Shown piece by piece: positions 43,108 to 54,898 of a stretch of DNA of 64,000 bases. Position 1 is the first letter of the stretch. Each line of letters begins with the position of its first letter. The DNA comes from Glebionis coronaria (Eukaryota > Streptophyta > Magnoliopsida > Asterales > Asteraceae). The translations under genes were made by a program, and so were the position numbers. The DNA lies in assembly GCA_025667525.1 (NCBI GenBank), contig CM046878.1, forward strand, positions 393,332,974 to 393,396,973, in the 5' to 3' direction. The notes under the pieces are model-generated. The model made no database searches, was not told the origin of the DNA, and was given only the letters and a program-made list of their open reading frames with translations.

Positions 43108-43976
43108 ATGCGACTTCGTTCTAATCGTCTTTTGATTAATTACGATAGACTTGAAAACATTCCTCGAAGGAATCAAAATCGTCAACAACGTGTAGTGGAA
43201 CCCGAGCTTCCAACTATTTTTGTAGAGATGGCCGATAACCGAACAATGGAGGAATTGCTTTGTGCACCTACCAAAGGGTACGGTGAAGCAATCGTTGTGC
43301 CGGCTATTTTGGCGGATCATTATGAGATTGAGACGGGTCTTTTATCACTCATTCCTGCCGGCCAATTTCGTGGCAATGAGACGGATAACCCGCATTATCA
43401 CATTCGGAATTTTCTTCGTATCACCTAGACTCTCAAGTTTAGAGATGTGCCGAATGACGCGATTAAGCTCATGCTTTTTCCGTACTCGCTCGAAGGAAAC
43501 GCTAAGCGTTGGTATGAAAAGAAACCACCGGGTTCGATTTTGACATGGGACGATCTAGTGTCTAAGTTCATGAATTACTTCTTTCCACCATCAAAAACAA
43601 CACACTTTAAGAATACGATAACTAGGTTTGAATAAAAAGTGCATGAATCGTTTGGTGACGCTTGGGAAAGGTTTAAAGATTTGTTAAGACAATGTCCACA
43701 CCACGGTTTCACGGAGTTACATCAAATTAATACTTTTATAATGGACTTAATATGGTTGAACAAGATTCTTTAAATGCCGTCGCGGGTGGTAATCTTTTAA
43801 GAAAAACTCCGAGAGACGCGTGGGGTATCATTGAAAATAAATCTAGAGTCAAATATTCACGTAGCACACCGGTTGTTTCTCATGTGAATTCATCTAATCC
43901 TGAGATTGCTAGATTGAACTCTAAGATCGATAGTGGATTCGCGACTTTGTTGAGTGAGATTAGGAAGACCACTCCC
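43108..43976 (+). pseudogene. gag: Element G gag, N-terminal half, broken
   Basis: The ATG at 43108 begins MRLRSNRLLINYDRL. Athila capsid blocks follow: IKLMLFPYSLEGNAKRWYEK, PPGSILTWDDLVSKFMNYFF, SFGDAWERFKDLLRQCPHHG. In-frame stops are at 43426-43428 (TAG) and 43633-43635 (TAA), and a one-base loss near 43737 moves the rest (NAVAGGNLLRKTPRDAWGII) to another frame. The gene is cut at 43976 by the C' LTR, so the zinc knuckle and pol are missing. Confidence 0.85.
43108..43976 (+). mobile_element. Element G: internal remnant of an Athila-type retrotransposon
   Basis: Together with the split LTR (27329-29109 and 41105-42433) and primer site, this gag fragment forms the 5' end of an Athila-type element on the plus strand. 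It is the oldest layer on the right side: F inserted into its LTR and C' into its gag. Confidence 0.8.
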
Positions 43977-44382
43977 TGTTGTCCCTATATATTAAGATGA
44001 TTGATTAAACAAGAAAGAAAGGTAGAAAATAGATGAAAGATAGATGAATTCTAGAGAGAGAAAGTAGAGAGAGAAAAGAGAGAGAATGGTGGAACTTGGT
44101 GAATATTAGATTGAAAAGTGAGAGAAACAAATGAACAACCAACCACCCTTCCTAACATGCTAGGAAGGGTATTTATAGTCCCCCTACATGTGGGCTTGTT
44201 ATGGACTATACTAGATGGGCCGAGCTTTCCTTTAGGCTTTAGTTACTTATGAATGAACTTTAGCTTAAAGTTGAGCCCGTAACACATGACTAACCTACTA
44301 TTTATTACAACGTTCTAATATACGATACATAATAAACCTATGACCGATCATTCTTGTTTGACTCAATATTTTCAGGCTAACA
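43977..44382 (-). repeat. 3' LTR of element C' (Copia), 406 bp
   Basis: On the minus strand it begins TGTTAGCCTG directly after a polypurine tract and ends GGGACAACA. A TATA box (ACTATAAATACC, 44169-44180) and a CT-rich leader are visible. Confidence 0.85.
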
Positions 44383-44395
44383 ATCTCCCCCAATG
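44383..44395 (-). other. Final polypurine tract of C'
   Basis: CATTGGGGGAGAT on the minus strand, immediately before the LTR. Confidence 0.8.
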
Positions 44396-46372
44396 AGAGG
44401 TCATAAACCTTGGTCATTTAGGAATTTTGTAGAGTTACTAATCTCGCCATAAATTATTCTTGAACGTGTAATAGTAGTCTTGTTCCTTCATGTTGTGATC
44501 TTTGAGCCTTTGTCGTTGTCTTTCGACTTTGTCTTTAAGTTTGAGATCTTCAAATCATCCTTGACTTGTCTTTGCCATCTTGAGATCTTGTGTCTTCACC
44601 CACATGCTCACACTATAATTGTTTAATAAGTCTTTAGGCATGTGTATGTGGTTTTGAATCTTTGACTTTGCTGAGTACACCGTAACGCCACCCTCTAGAG
44701 ACAAACATAGACGCGGACTAAATGGCTTTGACATTCGTCCTAAATCGGTAGCGTTTTACCTCCGGTCGGTGAAGACCGTTACACGATATTAAATATCGTA
44801 CCTGTGATTAGGTAGATTCAATTAAGAACCTCCTTGTCAGGGTTTCAAGGTTGTACTAGCCGTTCTCTTTACTCGACCGTCTCAAAGCAAGACTGTGAAC
44901 ATAAAGATTGAATCAATTGGATAGATATCCGCTCGATTAAAGTCGTCAATTCAGATTCCTGGAACAAGTTTGATTCATAAAGAATCTTACCATTGTTGCT
45001 TTCCAGTTGACACAAGCTTGATTCATACAGAATCTCACAAGTCACCTACCGTAGCGCTGTTTGATGTTGACGCTAGAAGGATTTCCATTCTTCACTGTGA
45101 ATATTAATAAATATCACTCTGAATGTTCTGGCAAGACCATAAAGATATTGCGTAGAAATCTGAAACGAGTTTAAATCAATTCAGACACAAACCACTGTTG
45201 CTTTTTAGTTTTACATATGTTCAATTCATAAAGAATCTTACACATGACCTACCGCAGTGCTGTTTGATGTTAACACTGGAAGGATTTCCACTCATCATTG
45301 TGAATACTAATTAGTATCACTCTGAGTGTTCTAGCAATATCACAAGGATATAGCGTATGACTCTCTTGATCGTCATTCGTGTGTCCTAACGAGATTTGAT
45401 TGATCTCTTGGCTCTAGACTCGATTTGAGCACTTTTAGTGGCCGGAGGCTGGAGCAGATGCCACCTATTCAATATTAACTAACTCGGAGTGAGAAAGTCA
45501 ATAGAAGTCATGTTGATCTCCGTGAAAATAAAACAAACTTCTTTTGAGAGAAGCCTGAGTAGCTAGGTAAGGGTTGTGCATTACATCACTGGGTCCATGA
45601 TGTGTTGTCTTCATGATGTGTTGATCCGGTTTCTGCATAAGTTGTATGGAGGGCTAATTTATTTACACCCTTTATCCTTACATTTCTTTTTCATTCTTCA
45701 ACCCATTCAATGCTTACCAAGACGTCATTACTAGCACCTTGTTGTGATTCTTCCAGTACTAGCTTAAGTACTTAGTCGGCATTTAGCTACGTTCACATTC
45801 TACTCCATCTTTCCTAAGGACTTCTAATAATCTATTGGATTGTCCCTGGGAAGATCCCTCCGGTTCTGGTTGGATCATAAGACTTAAACCTAACCACCCT
45901 TTGGACACCATTAACGTCGTGGATTAAAGATGTTGTGGGTTTTTGATCGTAACCATGAGTGCTTGAGTCTATAGATCACATTTTAATCAAATTTTCTCCC
46001 CTATCTCTAATATATATAATCGTTTGATATTAGAGATATCAAATTTGATTAAAATATATCGGGAAAAATAGTCTTGAAAACTTTCGGGAGAAAGATGGTG
46101 TCTAACTTAGCATGAATTATAGGAACATCTTATGTAGTGTCAAGCACACAATTTTTGAAAGATTTTGAATAATCATTGAAAAACTCTTGAAAAAATTGTA
46201 CTCGCACACTACATATTCATGAACACATAAAAGAGTGTCGTTAAAGAATATGTTCATGAACATCAAAGCTTTTTATGTGAAGAATACCAAATGATACTTA
46301 CACACAATGTGTTGGATACATAAAATTGTTTTGACATAACATATCCAACAACATTAAAACTTTGATTTTGAA
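44396..46372 (-). other. Structured 3' non-coding region of C'
   Basis: No coding homology. It is related to 20646-22620, with a two-unit ~203-bp repeat (44958-45160, 45161-45365), a 12-bp palindrome TATCTCTAATAT / ATATTAGAGATA (46002-46038) and a long imperfect hairpin (46134-46215, outer arms GTAGTGT / ACACTAC). Confidence 0.7.
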
Positions 46373-46388
46373 AGCTCCCCCTCAAAAA
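46373..46388 (-). other. Internal polypurine tract of C'
   Basis: TTTTTGAGGGGGAGCT on the minus strand, the counterpart of 20632-20643 in element C, about 2 kb before the LTR. Confidence 0.65.
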
Positions 46389-46498
46389 TTGATCCAATTG
46401 AATTGTCATTACGAGGATGTGATCCACATTTTGCTTTTTGAGGATAGGAGTTGTTGATTACACAAATTTTGAAAGATTTTGAATATCATTGAAAAATT

Positions 46499-47058
46499 TG
46501 ATGACGTATAGTCCCCAGCCGGGTCAGGAACCCGGCCCATCACAGATGGGTGGGAATAATGTCATTTGAGCTTATGGGCTTGGATGAACAGTAACCGCAC
46601 ACACGTGTGCGGCCCACGGCCCGACATGGCCGGTACAGGGTTAGACAGAATCATATTCTGTCTATGAATAGGATTACCCCAAAGAAGAGGATATTCACTC
46701 ACCATAATTAGAAGATAACAATCAATCTAATTCTGGTACTTATCCTTTCCTTGGGGCCGAAGTATCAGTGACAGCCCGTTAGGGTTTCACTGCCTATAAA
46801 AGGAACCCCCAAGGGTTCCACAAAGGTATTACGTTCTATACACTCTCAACCCATCCGATTCCTATAAACCCTAACCGATTACTTACTCTCACGCCAGAGT
46901 CTAATCGTGGGAAACGTTCCCAAGGTAAGCCTAACGCGTGTTGTTTAGTGTGCAGGATCCCAACAATACAGTTCACTTGGTGCAGGAGCCGGAGTCCAGC
47001 CAACCCGAATTAAGCCTAATTCGAGTCTAGCAAGGATCACCCAACTTTTGTATCAACA
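46499..47058 (+). repeat. 5' LTR of element D, ~560 bp
   Basis: Starts TGATGACGTATAG and ends TTTGTATCAACA, 3 nt before the TGGCGCC primer core. TATA box at 46795-46803 (TATAAAAGG). The end resembles the last ~120 bp of the LTR at 26049-26494. The left boundary is inferred from the TG rule and could be off by a few bases. Confidence 0.75.
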
Positions 47059-47061
47059 AGT

Positions 47062-47077
47062 TGGCGCCATCCGTGGG
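47062..47077 (+). other. Primer binding site of element D
   Basis: TGGCGCCATCCGTGGG, the type of site seen in Tat elements, 3 nt after the LTR. Confidence 0.8.
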
Positions 47078-47121
47078 ACCATTACACTAAGCTAGAGCGA
47101 AATCTCATCTTGAAAGTCTCA

Positions 47122-49068
47122 ATGACGAAGGGGCATCCGCAAGGCAATCCCATGAACACAAATCCTGGAAATCGGAAGTCCCAAGGGGAAGGGATACTCA
47201 TTCCCACTCGATCCCCTAGCCATCAAGCAGGGGGACCAAACAACCGGAGTGGCTTTCAGTCCATGGGGGTGACAAGCACCATCTCCATGACTCCACCACC
47301 TACTTCGACCTTGGACAATCCTGATCCAGGGAGTGCGCCCAATCCCTCTAACAAGGAGCCGCGCAGACCATCAACCGAGGAAGAAGTAGAGGTCGAACCA
47401 CTCAGCGAGGAGGATCTCACTCGAGTTCTCACGCAGAACTTTGATAGGATCGTCCCAGGGATTGCATCAAGGTTGAATCTAGGGAGGGACCTCCAATCTA
47501 GACTCAACTTTGGCAATGCCGGACCAAGCACCTCTTCTCAAAATCAGAGGAAGAGAAGGACCCGACCTCAGGAGCGGAGCCTCTTTGAGGAAACTCCCCA
47601 ACCTAGGAATGTGTTTGAACGCATAGGGGATCGTCTCATGCAGGAACTAGTGCAATCTCGAGACCAGGAGGAGAGGTCCGACGGTTCACCCGAACGACCG
47701 GATCTGGAACTGACCAGAGCCCATCGCCGCACGAGTGTGTGGGATAGGATGAACATCGGGAAGAAGGCCCCTGGCTCTTATCACAAGAGCGGTCCTCACC
47801 CAAGAGATGGGGCACCGCCTCCTTCTCCTGATCCATCAGGAGAGGATTCGGATGATCATCCGCCCAAGCGCCGCCGGCCTAGGCGTACTCCTCCACCGCC
47901 ATCAAAAGATGAGGAGTACTATGGCGGTCCTTATTACCGAGAGACGAAAGCAGAAGATCTTTCCCAACCGTGGTGTGACCCTAGGCTCACCCGTCCATGG
48001 GCAGATCCCAGGGAAGATCCTTTTACTCTCCGCATACGGAATTACTCCGAGGACACAAAACGTCGCATGCCGATGTGTGTCAAGACTTATGATGGAACGG
48101 GAGATCCGGATGATCACCTCAAGATATTTGATACGCAGGCGAAAATTGAGCGATGGCCCATGCCTATATGGTGCCAGATGTTCAATTCAACCTTGATTGG
48201 CAATGCTCGCAACTGGTTCGAAGGACTTCCTCCGCGAAGCATTGATAGCTTCACTGAATTACGCACTGTGTTCAAGAATAATTATACTCAGTGGAAGAAG
48301 TATAATAGGGACCCTGTCTCATTGGCAACCGTCAAGAAACGGCCGGGAGAGTCTAAGGAAGCCTTCACTGAGCGCTTCAATGACGAGTGCACACGCACAA
48401 AGACAATGCCGGAACTCCTGAAAATTTCCGACTACATGCATGCCATAACAGACAGGGAATTAATTAGGCGTCTCAATGACAAGCGCCCGGAGAGGTATGA
48501 CGACCTCATGGAAAGAGTCAGAAACTTCATAGAAGGAGAAATCGCGGTTGTCGCGGCCTACCCTTCAAAAGGAAACGGCTACCGATCGAACGACCAGTCC
48601 AGGAGACAGTCGGGCGGACAGAGCAATCAAAACAATGGTAGGGGCTCAGACTATAAGATCCAAAACAAGGGAGGACGGCCGGACGATAAGTTTACCCCTC
48701 TAAAGATGTCCTACCGGGAGATCTTGCTCACAGAAGGTGCTAATTTTCCGAGGCCTCCCCCAATGACGACTCCGCTGGACCGTCGCCAAGGAAATCGTTT
48801 TTGCGAATTCCATAACGACAAAGGTCATGGTACGGAGGAATGTATCCAGCTCAAGAAGCACATTGAGTCACTGATCAAGTCAGGTAAACTCAAGCATTTG
48901 GTTAAGGATTGGAGGGATGGGAAAGACAACAAGAAGTATGACAAGAAGGATCCCCAAAAGGACAAACCTTCAACTATATACATGATCCAATCCAGACAGC
49001 GCCGCACGAGGCAGAAAATTAGTCAAAAATTTTCACGCGGCAGGGAAATCTCATTCCTCCCATCATAG
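47122..49068 (+). pseudogene. gag: Element D gag
   Basis: First ATG at 47122, about 45 nt after the primer site. A charged, P/R-rich N-terminal third is followed by the capsid domain at about residues 310-480 (YDGTGDPDDHLKIFDTQAKI, NARNWFEGLPPRSIDSFTEL, NNYTQWKK, KKRPGESKEAFTERF, LIRRLNDKRPERYDDLMERV). A nucleocapsid motif CEFHNDKGHGTEEC, typical of Tat, follows near residue 560. The frame runs into a stop at 49068 because of a one-base shift near 49020; the protein continues in another frame as protease. Confidence 0.88.
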
Positions 49069-49799
49069 CAAGCGATGTGATTGATGCGCCTCTCACTATT
49101 GAGATAAGCATTGGAACACACAATGTTCGTCGCATGTATGTGGATGGAGGGTCATCAGCAGAAGTGCTGTAAGAACACTATTTTGTGCAGTTACAACCAG
49201 AAATAAGAAGCCAATTGGTACCGGCCACGGCGCCGCTCATTGGTTTTAGTGGAGACACCATCTGGCCAATAGGGGAACTGCGTCTGCTTGTAACCATTGG
49301 GAATGAAGAGCACTCCACCACTGCGTGGATGAACTTTATGGTGATACGCTCACATTCTCCATACAATGGGATCATAGGCAGACCAGGTATTCTCGCCATA
49401 CGGGCGGTACCTTCCACGACACACGGAATGATCAAATTCCCCGTGGAAGGAGGAATTGTCACCATTTACAACACAATCGTGCCAGCGTCCGAGTGTCATG
49501 TCGTGACAACACCGGTTCCACCTGTTCCACCCAGGGATGGATCACCACCTCCCAATTGGAGGGTGGCAATTCATCCTGATTACCCGGAACAAGAAGTGTC
49601 CATAGGGGGAATTCTCTCGGATGACGGCAAGAGGGCCATGTGCTCTCTCTTGAAGGTAAGTTTAGATATATTCGCATGGGAGCCCAAGCATATGACGGCC
49701 GTACCACGCGCGATAGCAGAACATAAGCTCCCGATCCGCCAGGGTACCAACCCGTCAAGCAAAAAAAGCGCGGTCAGGCACCTGAACGCAGCCGAGTGA
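49025..49799 (+). pseudogene. pol: Element D aspartic protease region
   Basis: After the frameshift the protein reads IPPIIASDVIDAPLTIEI and then the protease active-site region MYVDGGSSAEVL, with D-G-G in place of D-[ST]-G. A TAA at 49170-49172 stands where the family has a tyrosine codon. The frame continues (IGFSGDTIWPIGELRLLV, SPYNGIIGRPGI) to about 49799. The last part is the linker to RT (IFAWEPKHMTAVPRAIAEH). Confidence 0.8.
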
Positions 49800-50617
49800 T
49801 ACTGGATGAGGTACGGAAACTAGTGAACGCAGGTATCATGTGCGAGGTATACTACCACGAGTGGTTATCCAATCCAGTCATGGTCAAAAAGCATGACGGG
49901 AGCTGGCGCATGTGTGTGGATTTCACGGATCTGAACAAAGCTTGTCCACAGGATTGTTACCCGTTACCGGAGATTGACTGGAAGGTGGAATCCCTATGTG
50001 GATATCCCTTTAAGTGCTTCTTAGACGCATATAAAGGATACCACTAGATCCAGATGGCGGAAGAGGACGCAGAGAAGACGGTGTTCCATACTAGTCAAGG
50101 CGATACTGTTATACAAAAATGCCGTTTGGACTAAAGAACGCCGGGGCTACATACCAGCGGCTTGTGGACAAAGCCTTTGACTCACAGATAGGCCGCAACC
50201 TGGAGGTCTATGTGGATGACTTAGTCATAAAAAGTCATACGGAGGATGCACTTCTCCGGGATGTCCAAGAGACATTTGACACATTGAGGAGGATTAATAT
50301 GAAGCTAAATCCAAAGAAATGCACGTTTGGGGCGACAGAGGAATGTTCCTTGGATATATGATTGATCCAAATGGCATCAAACCTTGCCCAGAAAAAACGG
50401 ACGCAGTAATACAGCTACCATCCCCTCAGACACGGAAAGAGGTGTAGTCCTTAAATGGAAAGTTGGCCGGGCTAAATAGGTTCTTATCAAAGTCCGCAGA
50501 GAAGTCACTCCCCCTATTCAAAACACTCAAGAAGTGCATTAAGAAGGGAGACTTCCGGTGGACAAAGGAAGCTGAGGAAGCCTTTGGTCAACTCAAGCAA
50601 CACCTCGCATCTCTCCC
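49796..50617 (+). pseudogene. pol: Element D reverse transcriptase
   Basis: Fragments in order: SNPVMVKKHDGSWRMCVDFT, DLNKACPQDCYPLPEID, a TAG at 50045-50047 where the family has CAG (after AYKGYH), a frameshift near 50100, MPFGLKNAGATYQRLV, and the catalytic box YVDDLVIKS. A further shift near 50355 and a TAG near 50445 break the thumb region (LGYMIDPNGIKP, LAGLNRFLSKSAEKSLPLF), which is readable by eye in other frames. Confidence 0.85.
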
Positions 50618-51328
50618 ATGCTAGTAGCTCCCCGGCCAAAGGAGGAGCTCATTATGTATCTATCAGCCACACATGGAGCAATAAGTGCGGTACTCATGAC
50701 GGATAGGGACACGGTACAAACTCCGGTCTACTTCATAAGTAGAACATTACAAGGGTCGGAGTTGAATTACTCCTCTATGGAAAAATTGGTTTTGGCACTA
50801 GTATTTGCTACAAAACGGTTGCGTCGATACTTTCAGGCGCATCCAATTGTGGTCATTACTGACCAACCAATAAAACAAGTCATCTCTAGACCGGATGTGG
50901 CAGGTAGGCTACAAAAGTGGAGCATTCTATTGGGAGAACACAACATATCTTATAGGCCAAGGACGGCTGTTAAAGGTCAAATCTTGGCGGATTTCTTGGT
51001 CGAAAAGCCGGATGAAGAAGGACCAATGGTAAAACAAGACGAAACTCCAGCAGAACCATGGGTGTTATTCACGGACGGATCTTCGTGTACGGATGGGTCA
51101 GGAGCTGGTCTCATCCTTACGAATCCGGAAGGAATGGAGTTTACTTACGCCCTTCGCTTTGAGTTCACAGCCACCAACAATGAGGCGGAATATGAAGCAT
51201 TAATTGCGGGTTTAAAAATCGCCGCTAGAATGGGAGTCCGCAACCTTGAGGCCTACGTGGACTCACGGCTTGTCGCGAACCACATTCTAGGTGGATATGT
51301 GGCTAAGGAGGATAACATGGTCCGATAA
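50618..51328 (+). pseudogene. pol: Element D RNase H plus second, archaeal-type RNase H
   Basis: The first RNase H is partly eroded (YLSATHGAISAVLMTDRD, YFISRTLQGSELNYSSMEKL, VITDQPIKQVI). The second begins at about residue 145: WVLFTDGSSCTDGSGAGLIL with catalytic D, NNEAEYEALIAGLKIA with E, and AYVDSRLVANHI with D. A second RNase H of this kind is a known acquisition of the Tat lineage. TAA at 51326-51328 probably comes from CAA, as the same frame goes on into integrase. Confidence 0.87.
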
Positions 51329-52846
51329 TTGGAGAAAGTCAAGTCACTCATCACGGCTTTCAGCAAGTTTTCTATCAAGCAGGTACCAAGAGGTGAGAAC
51401 AAGAAGGCGGACGCTCTTAGCAAGATCGCGTCTACAAGTTTCGCCCACTTATCCAAGCAAGTCTTGGTGGAAATACTCAAGGAAAAGTCTATAACAGAAG
51501 GGGAGGTCGCTACTATAGTTGAGGAGGATGGACCTACATGGATGACCCCGATCGTCAACTATTTGACCAATGAAACCCTTCCGGACGATGAAAAAGCGGC
51601 ACGGCGCATCAGAAGGAAGTCGCAGCACTTCGAACTTCGAGAAGGTATCCTTTATAAGCGCTCTTTCTTGCAGTCGTGGTTGCGGTGTGTTGGACCACGA
51701 CATGCCACTTATGTGATCAGTGAGATACATGAAGGGTTATGCGGTATGCATGCAGGTCCGCGATCTGTGGTAGCTCGAGCCTTACGCACGGGATATTATT
51801 GGCCTACCATGCATAGGGACGCACGCGACATGATTCGCAAGTGCAGTGATTTCCAAGTGCACAGACCAGTGCCACGACATCCGCAGCAGGAACTTACACC
51901 TATTACATCCCCATGGCCATTCTATAAGTGGGGGATCGACATCGCAGGACCATTTCCTGTAGCTGCGGGGGGAGTTAAGTTCTTGATTATCGCAATGGAC
52001 TACTTTACACAATGGATAGAGGCCAAGGCAGTCAAATCCATCACAGGCAAACAAGTTAAAAAGTTTGTTTGGGAGAACATAGTGTGCCGTTTTGGCTTAC
52101 CAGGAGAAATCATCTAGGACAACGGGAAACAGTTCGCAGATAATCCATTCAAGGACTAGTGCGCAGCATTGAATATCAAACGGCGCTTCGCGTCTGTTAA
52201 GCACCCGCAGACAAATGGCCTTGTGGAATGAGCAAATAGAAGCTTGGGAAACGGCATCAAGGCACGCCTGGAGGATCGAAGTGCCAAATGGGTGGACGAA
52301 CTACCACATGTTCTATGGGCGCATAGAACTATGATCAAAACAGCCAACGGGGACACTCCATTCACATTGGCCTACGGCACTGAAGCTGTTATACCAGCAG
52401 AAATAGGAATGCCTACCATCCGCACGACGGAGGTTAATGTCGTCACGAACGACGAGCAACTCCGGATCAATTTGGATTTGTTGGAGGAAAAAAGGGAGAT
52501 AGCGGCTATCAATGAGGCCAAGTCCAAGGCTAAAATGAAGGCTTATTATGACGCCAAGGTTAAAGGTGTTTCTTTTCGACCGGGAGATTATGTCTATCGC
52601 GCTAACGAAGCAAGTCGAGCGGAGAATACAGGAAAGCTGGGCCCTAAGTGGGAAGGACCATACGAGGTCACGGAGGCTTTAGGACGGGGCGCGTACGTGA
52701 CATGGATGGCCGCGATCTGGAACGCACATGGAATATCTCCAATCTCAAAAGGTGCTATCTTTAAAAGCTACGGCTTCCGCATGGACACTTCGCTATATTT
52801 AGCTTTAATGAAGATCCATGTGTTCTCTTTGTTTTGTTTCTTATGA
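51329..52846 (+). pseudogene. pol: Element D integrase
   Basis: Same frame as the RNase H. The end of the second RNase H and its linker (KQVPRGENKKADALSKIAS) come first. The zinc finger is damaged (RKCSDFQVHRP lacks the second cysteine). The core retains D (GIDIAGPF), D in a DNG block just after a TAG at 52115-52117, and E in NGLVE, directly followed by TGA. Another TAG lies near 52157. The C-terminal part is intact (VLWAHRTMIKTANGDTPFTL, FRPGDYVYRAN, LGPKWEGPYEV). At least three stops, so not functional. Confidence 0.85.
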
Positions 52847-53485
52847 TTTTATAGGACCTTTTTGTTTTTTAGGGTTTTCCATTCTTGTCAAAACAAAAAA
52901 TGTAAACGTTCTAATAAAATGCCGTGGTGCCTAGCTAGCTCCACGGCTAGTTTTCCGTGCAAATTGTTTGGTTGTTCTTTAGATTCTATTATAGTCATAT
53001 GAGTTTTAGTTATTACTATAATATGCTATGTCTCATTCATATGCATTCATTCATTCACTGTACATGTACTATACGCCTCCAGGTGGGGTAAGAAGATTAA
53101 GTGAACCTACTAATTCAACTTGTCGCATAAGAGGGATGCAACCCCAGCGACGCAGATCATGTATCCTTACTAGACACCTTACTCAGAAGACGTTGTGATA
53201 AGTTTCCGTATGCCGTACTCACGCAGTGCTTTGCATAGTAAAGACGCACGTCGCATGTCTAGTAAATTATAGACTTAAGTATATTTCTTCTTTTGAGTAA
53301 GACGTGTCATGTCATGCAGTATCGGTATACGATATCCAACAAAATAAAAATACACAAGTTTCAAAATCATAACAAAAGGGTCGTGGTTATCACAGACTTA
53401 CTAACATAGGAGAGTTATTTCACACATCAGTCTTAGCCGTGTACATGCACGGACGAATAAAAGCTATAAATGTTTATAAGATAAA
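52847..53485 (+). other. Element D spacer after integrase
   Basis: No coding homology on either strand. It separates the sense pol from the antisense gene, as in other Tat elements. Confidence 0.55.
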
Positions 53486-54279
53486 TTACAACGGAGGTAG
53501 GAACTCCCCTATATCCTTCTTCCCTTCTTTGATCATGGCGCGGAAGGCCTCCCCGCGAGCATTCTTCCCATCCTGCGCCTTGATCGCAGTCGCATCCAAT
53601 GCCTCAGCAAGCAGTTTATCACCTTTCATTACCTTTGACACGGAGTCATAGGTAGGCAAGGTCAGTTGGAGGGGATCCGCAGTAAGCTTGGACATTACTA
53701 CCTCGTTAGGAGCATCCTTCAGCGCCTCCAGTTCGTCCAAAAGAGGATGTTGGATTTCAGCAAGTGCATCTATTGACGCGGTCATCTTGTCTGCAGCTGA
53801 AGGGTTGTGGTAGGCGTGTTGGGTAATGTCCTCATTCTTACTTATCAATTCTGCAGCTTGGACCAAGCCCTCATGCCTACCACGGTCAATCCCATCCGAA
53901 ACGACGCCTGCGAATGCTTGCAGCAAGTGCGGAGCTGCCATAACCTTTCTTACGGAAAGGCGCATTCCCTGACCAATCATCCACCTACGCCCAGCTATGG
54001 CCGATAGCAAAGGAGGACACATCCTTTCAGCACAATCCGTGGCCATCTTGCTTAGCTCCTCCTCGGTTGTTGCAGCTTACTCATCCAACTTAGTCCGCGC
54101 TTGTGTTAGCTCATCCTTTAGCGAGTCGAGCTCCTGTGCGATGTTGAATGCTTGTACGGTTACAGCTTTGGTGGAGGCTTCGGCTGCGGACACCTGCATA
54201 TGGCACTTAGAGTTATCACAAGGATGATGTATTTTCTTTCTTGTGCGCAAAAAAAAACATTCATGTTGAAAGCGTACCT
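53486..54279 (-). pseudogene. Element D antisense gene, 3' exons
   Basis: Minus-strand open stretches 54077-54279 and 53486-54046 encode helical, charged sequence (FNIAQELDSLKDELTQARTK, ERMCPPLLSAIAGRRWMIGQ, DALAEIQHPLLDELEALKDA), probably coiled coil. A stop at about 54074-54076 separates them. An intron of about 83 nt is suggested inside the first piece: donor GTACGC at 54279 and acceptor ATGCAG at about 54197, which would join AASNEK to VSAAEAST. The function of this protein is unknown. Confidence 0.55.
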
Positions 54280-54898
54280 TCTCGTTAGATGCGGCTACAA
54301 GGGCCTCAAGCTCACGATGCATTTTTCCTGAGTGTTGGCGTGATAAGCATGTTCCTTCACGGTGGCCTCTGCCGTAACCAAGGCCGTTTGCAAGGAAGCC
54401 ATGGTTTTCTCGTGCTTCACAACTAGTGCTTCACGGCGAGCTATCCTTTTGTCTGCACGCTTCACATTCGCCAAGGCCTTGATCAGACGGCGTCTTAGGG
54501 CGACACCCACTGTCACTTGATGTGCGGATGACACATCAAACTGCTCCAGCAAGGACTCATGGTCTAGCTCGTCCAAGTCTTGAGCAAGGGCCAGAGGAGT
54601 GATATGCTCGATAAATTCCGAACACTCAGACTCCGCCTCCAACCTTGTTAAACTGGAGAGATTCCATGCTAGGCGCAGGCTATTCTCCGGTCCTTCAGGA
54701 AGTGGCTCCTCGGCATGTGTCGCAGGAGGGGATGGAGGTCTGATTGATGTCGTGGGGGAAGGGTCCCTTTCCACATCTCCCTCTTGAGCTACAGTCGACG
54801 GATCCGCCCTGTTATTGACATATTCAATTTCTGTTTAGGCATTCTATATTTAAGAAACAACAAGACAAGGAAAGAATGAAAGACGAGAGGGTGCTTAC
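54280..54898 (-). pseudogene. Element D antisense gene, middle exon
   Basis: The minus-strand open frame 54295-54774 (PENSLRLAWNLSSLTRLEAE, ALANVKRADKRIARREALVV, ALVTAEATVKEHAYHA) is mostly helical, heptad-like sequence. Upstream an intron is suggested: donor GTAAGC at about 54898 and acceptor near 54833 (TAAACAG) or 54812 (AATAACAG). A one-base shift near 54300 separates this exon from the next piece. Confidence 0.5.

Larger units (their letters stand above)
43977..46498 (-). mobile_element. Element C': 3' end of a Copia element related to C
   Basis: Minus strand: internal polypurine tract (46373-46388), ~2 kb structured non-coding region, final polypurine tract (44383-44395), 3' LTR. The non-coding region matches that of element C (20646-22620) in the opposite orientation. 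Its genes are missing because element D begins at 46499. Confidence 0.75.
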
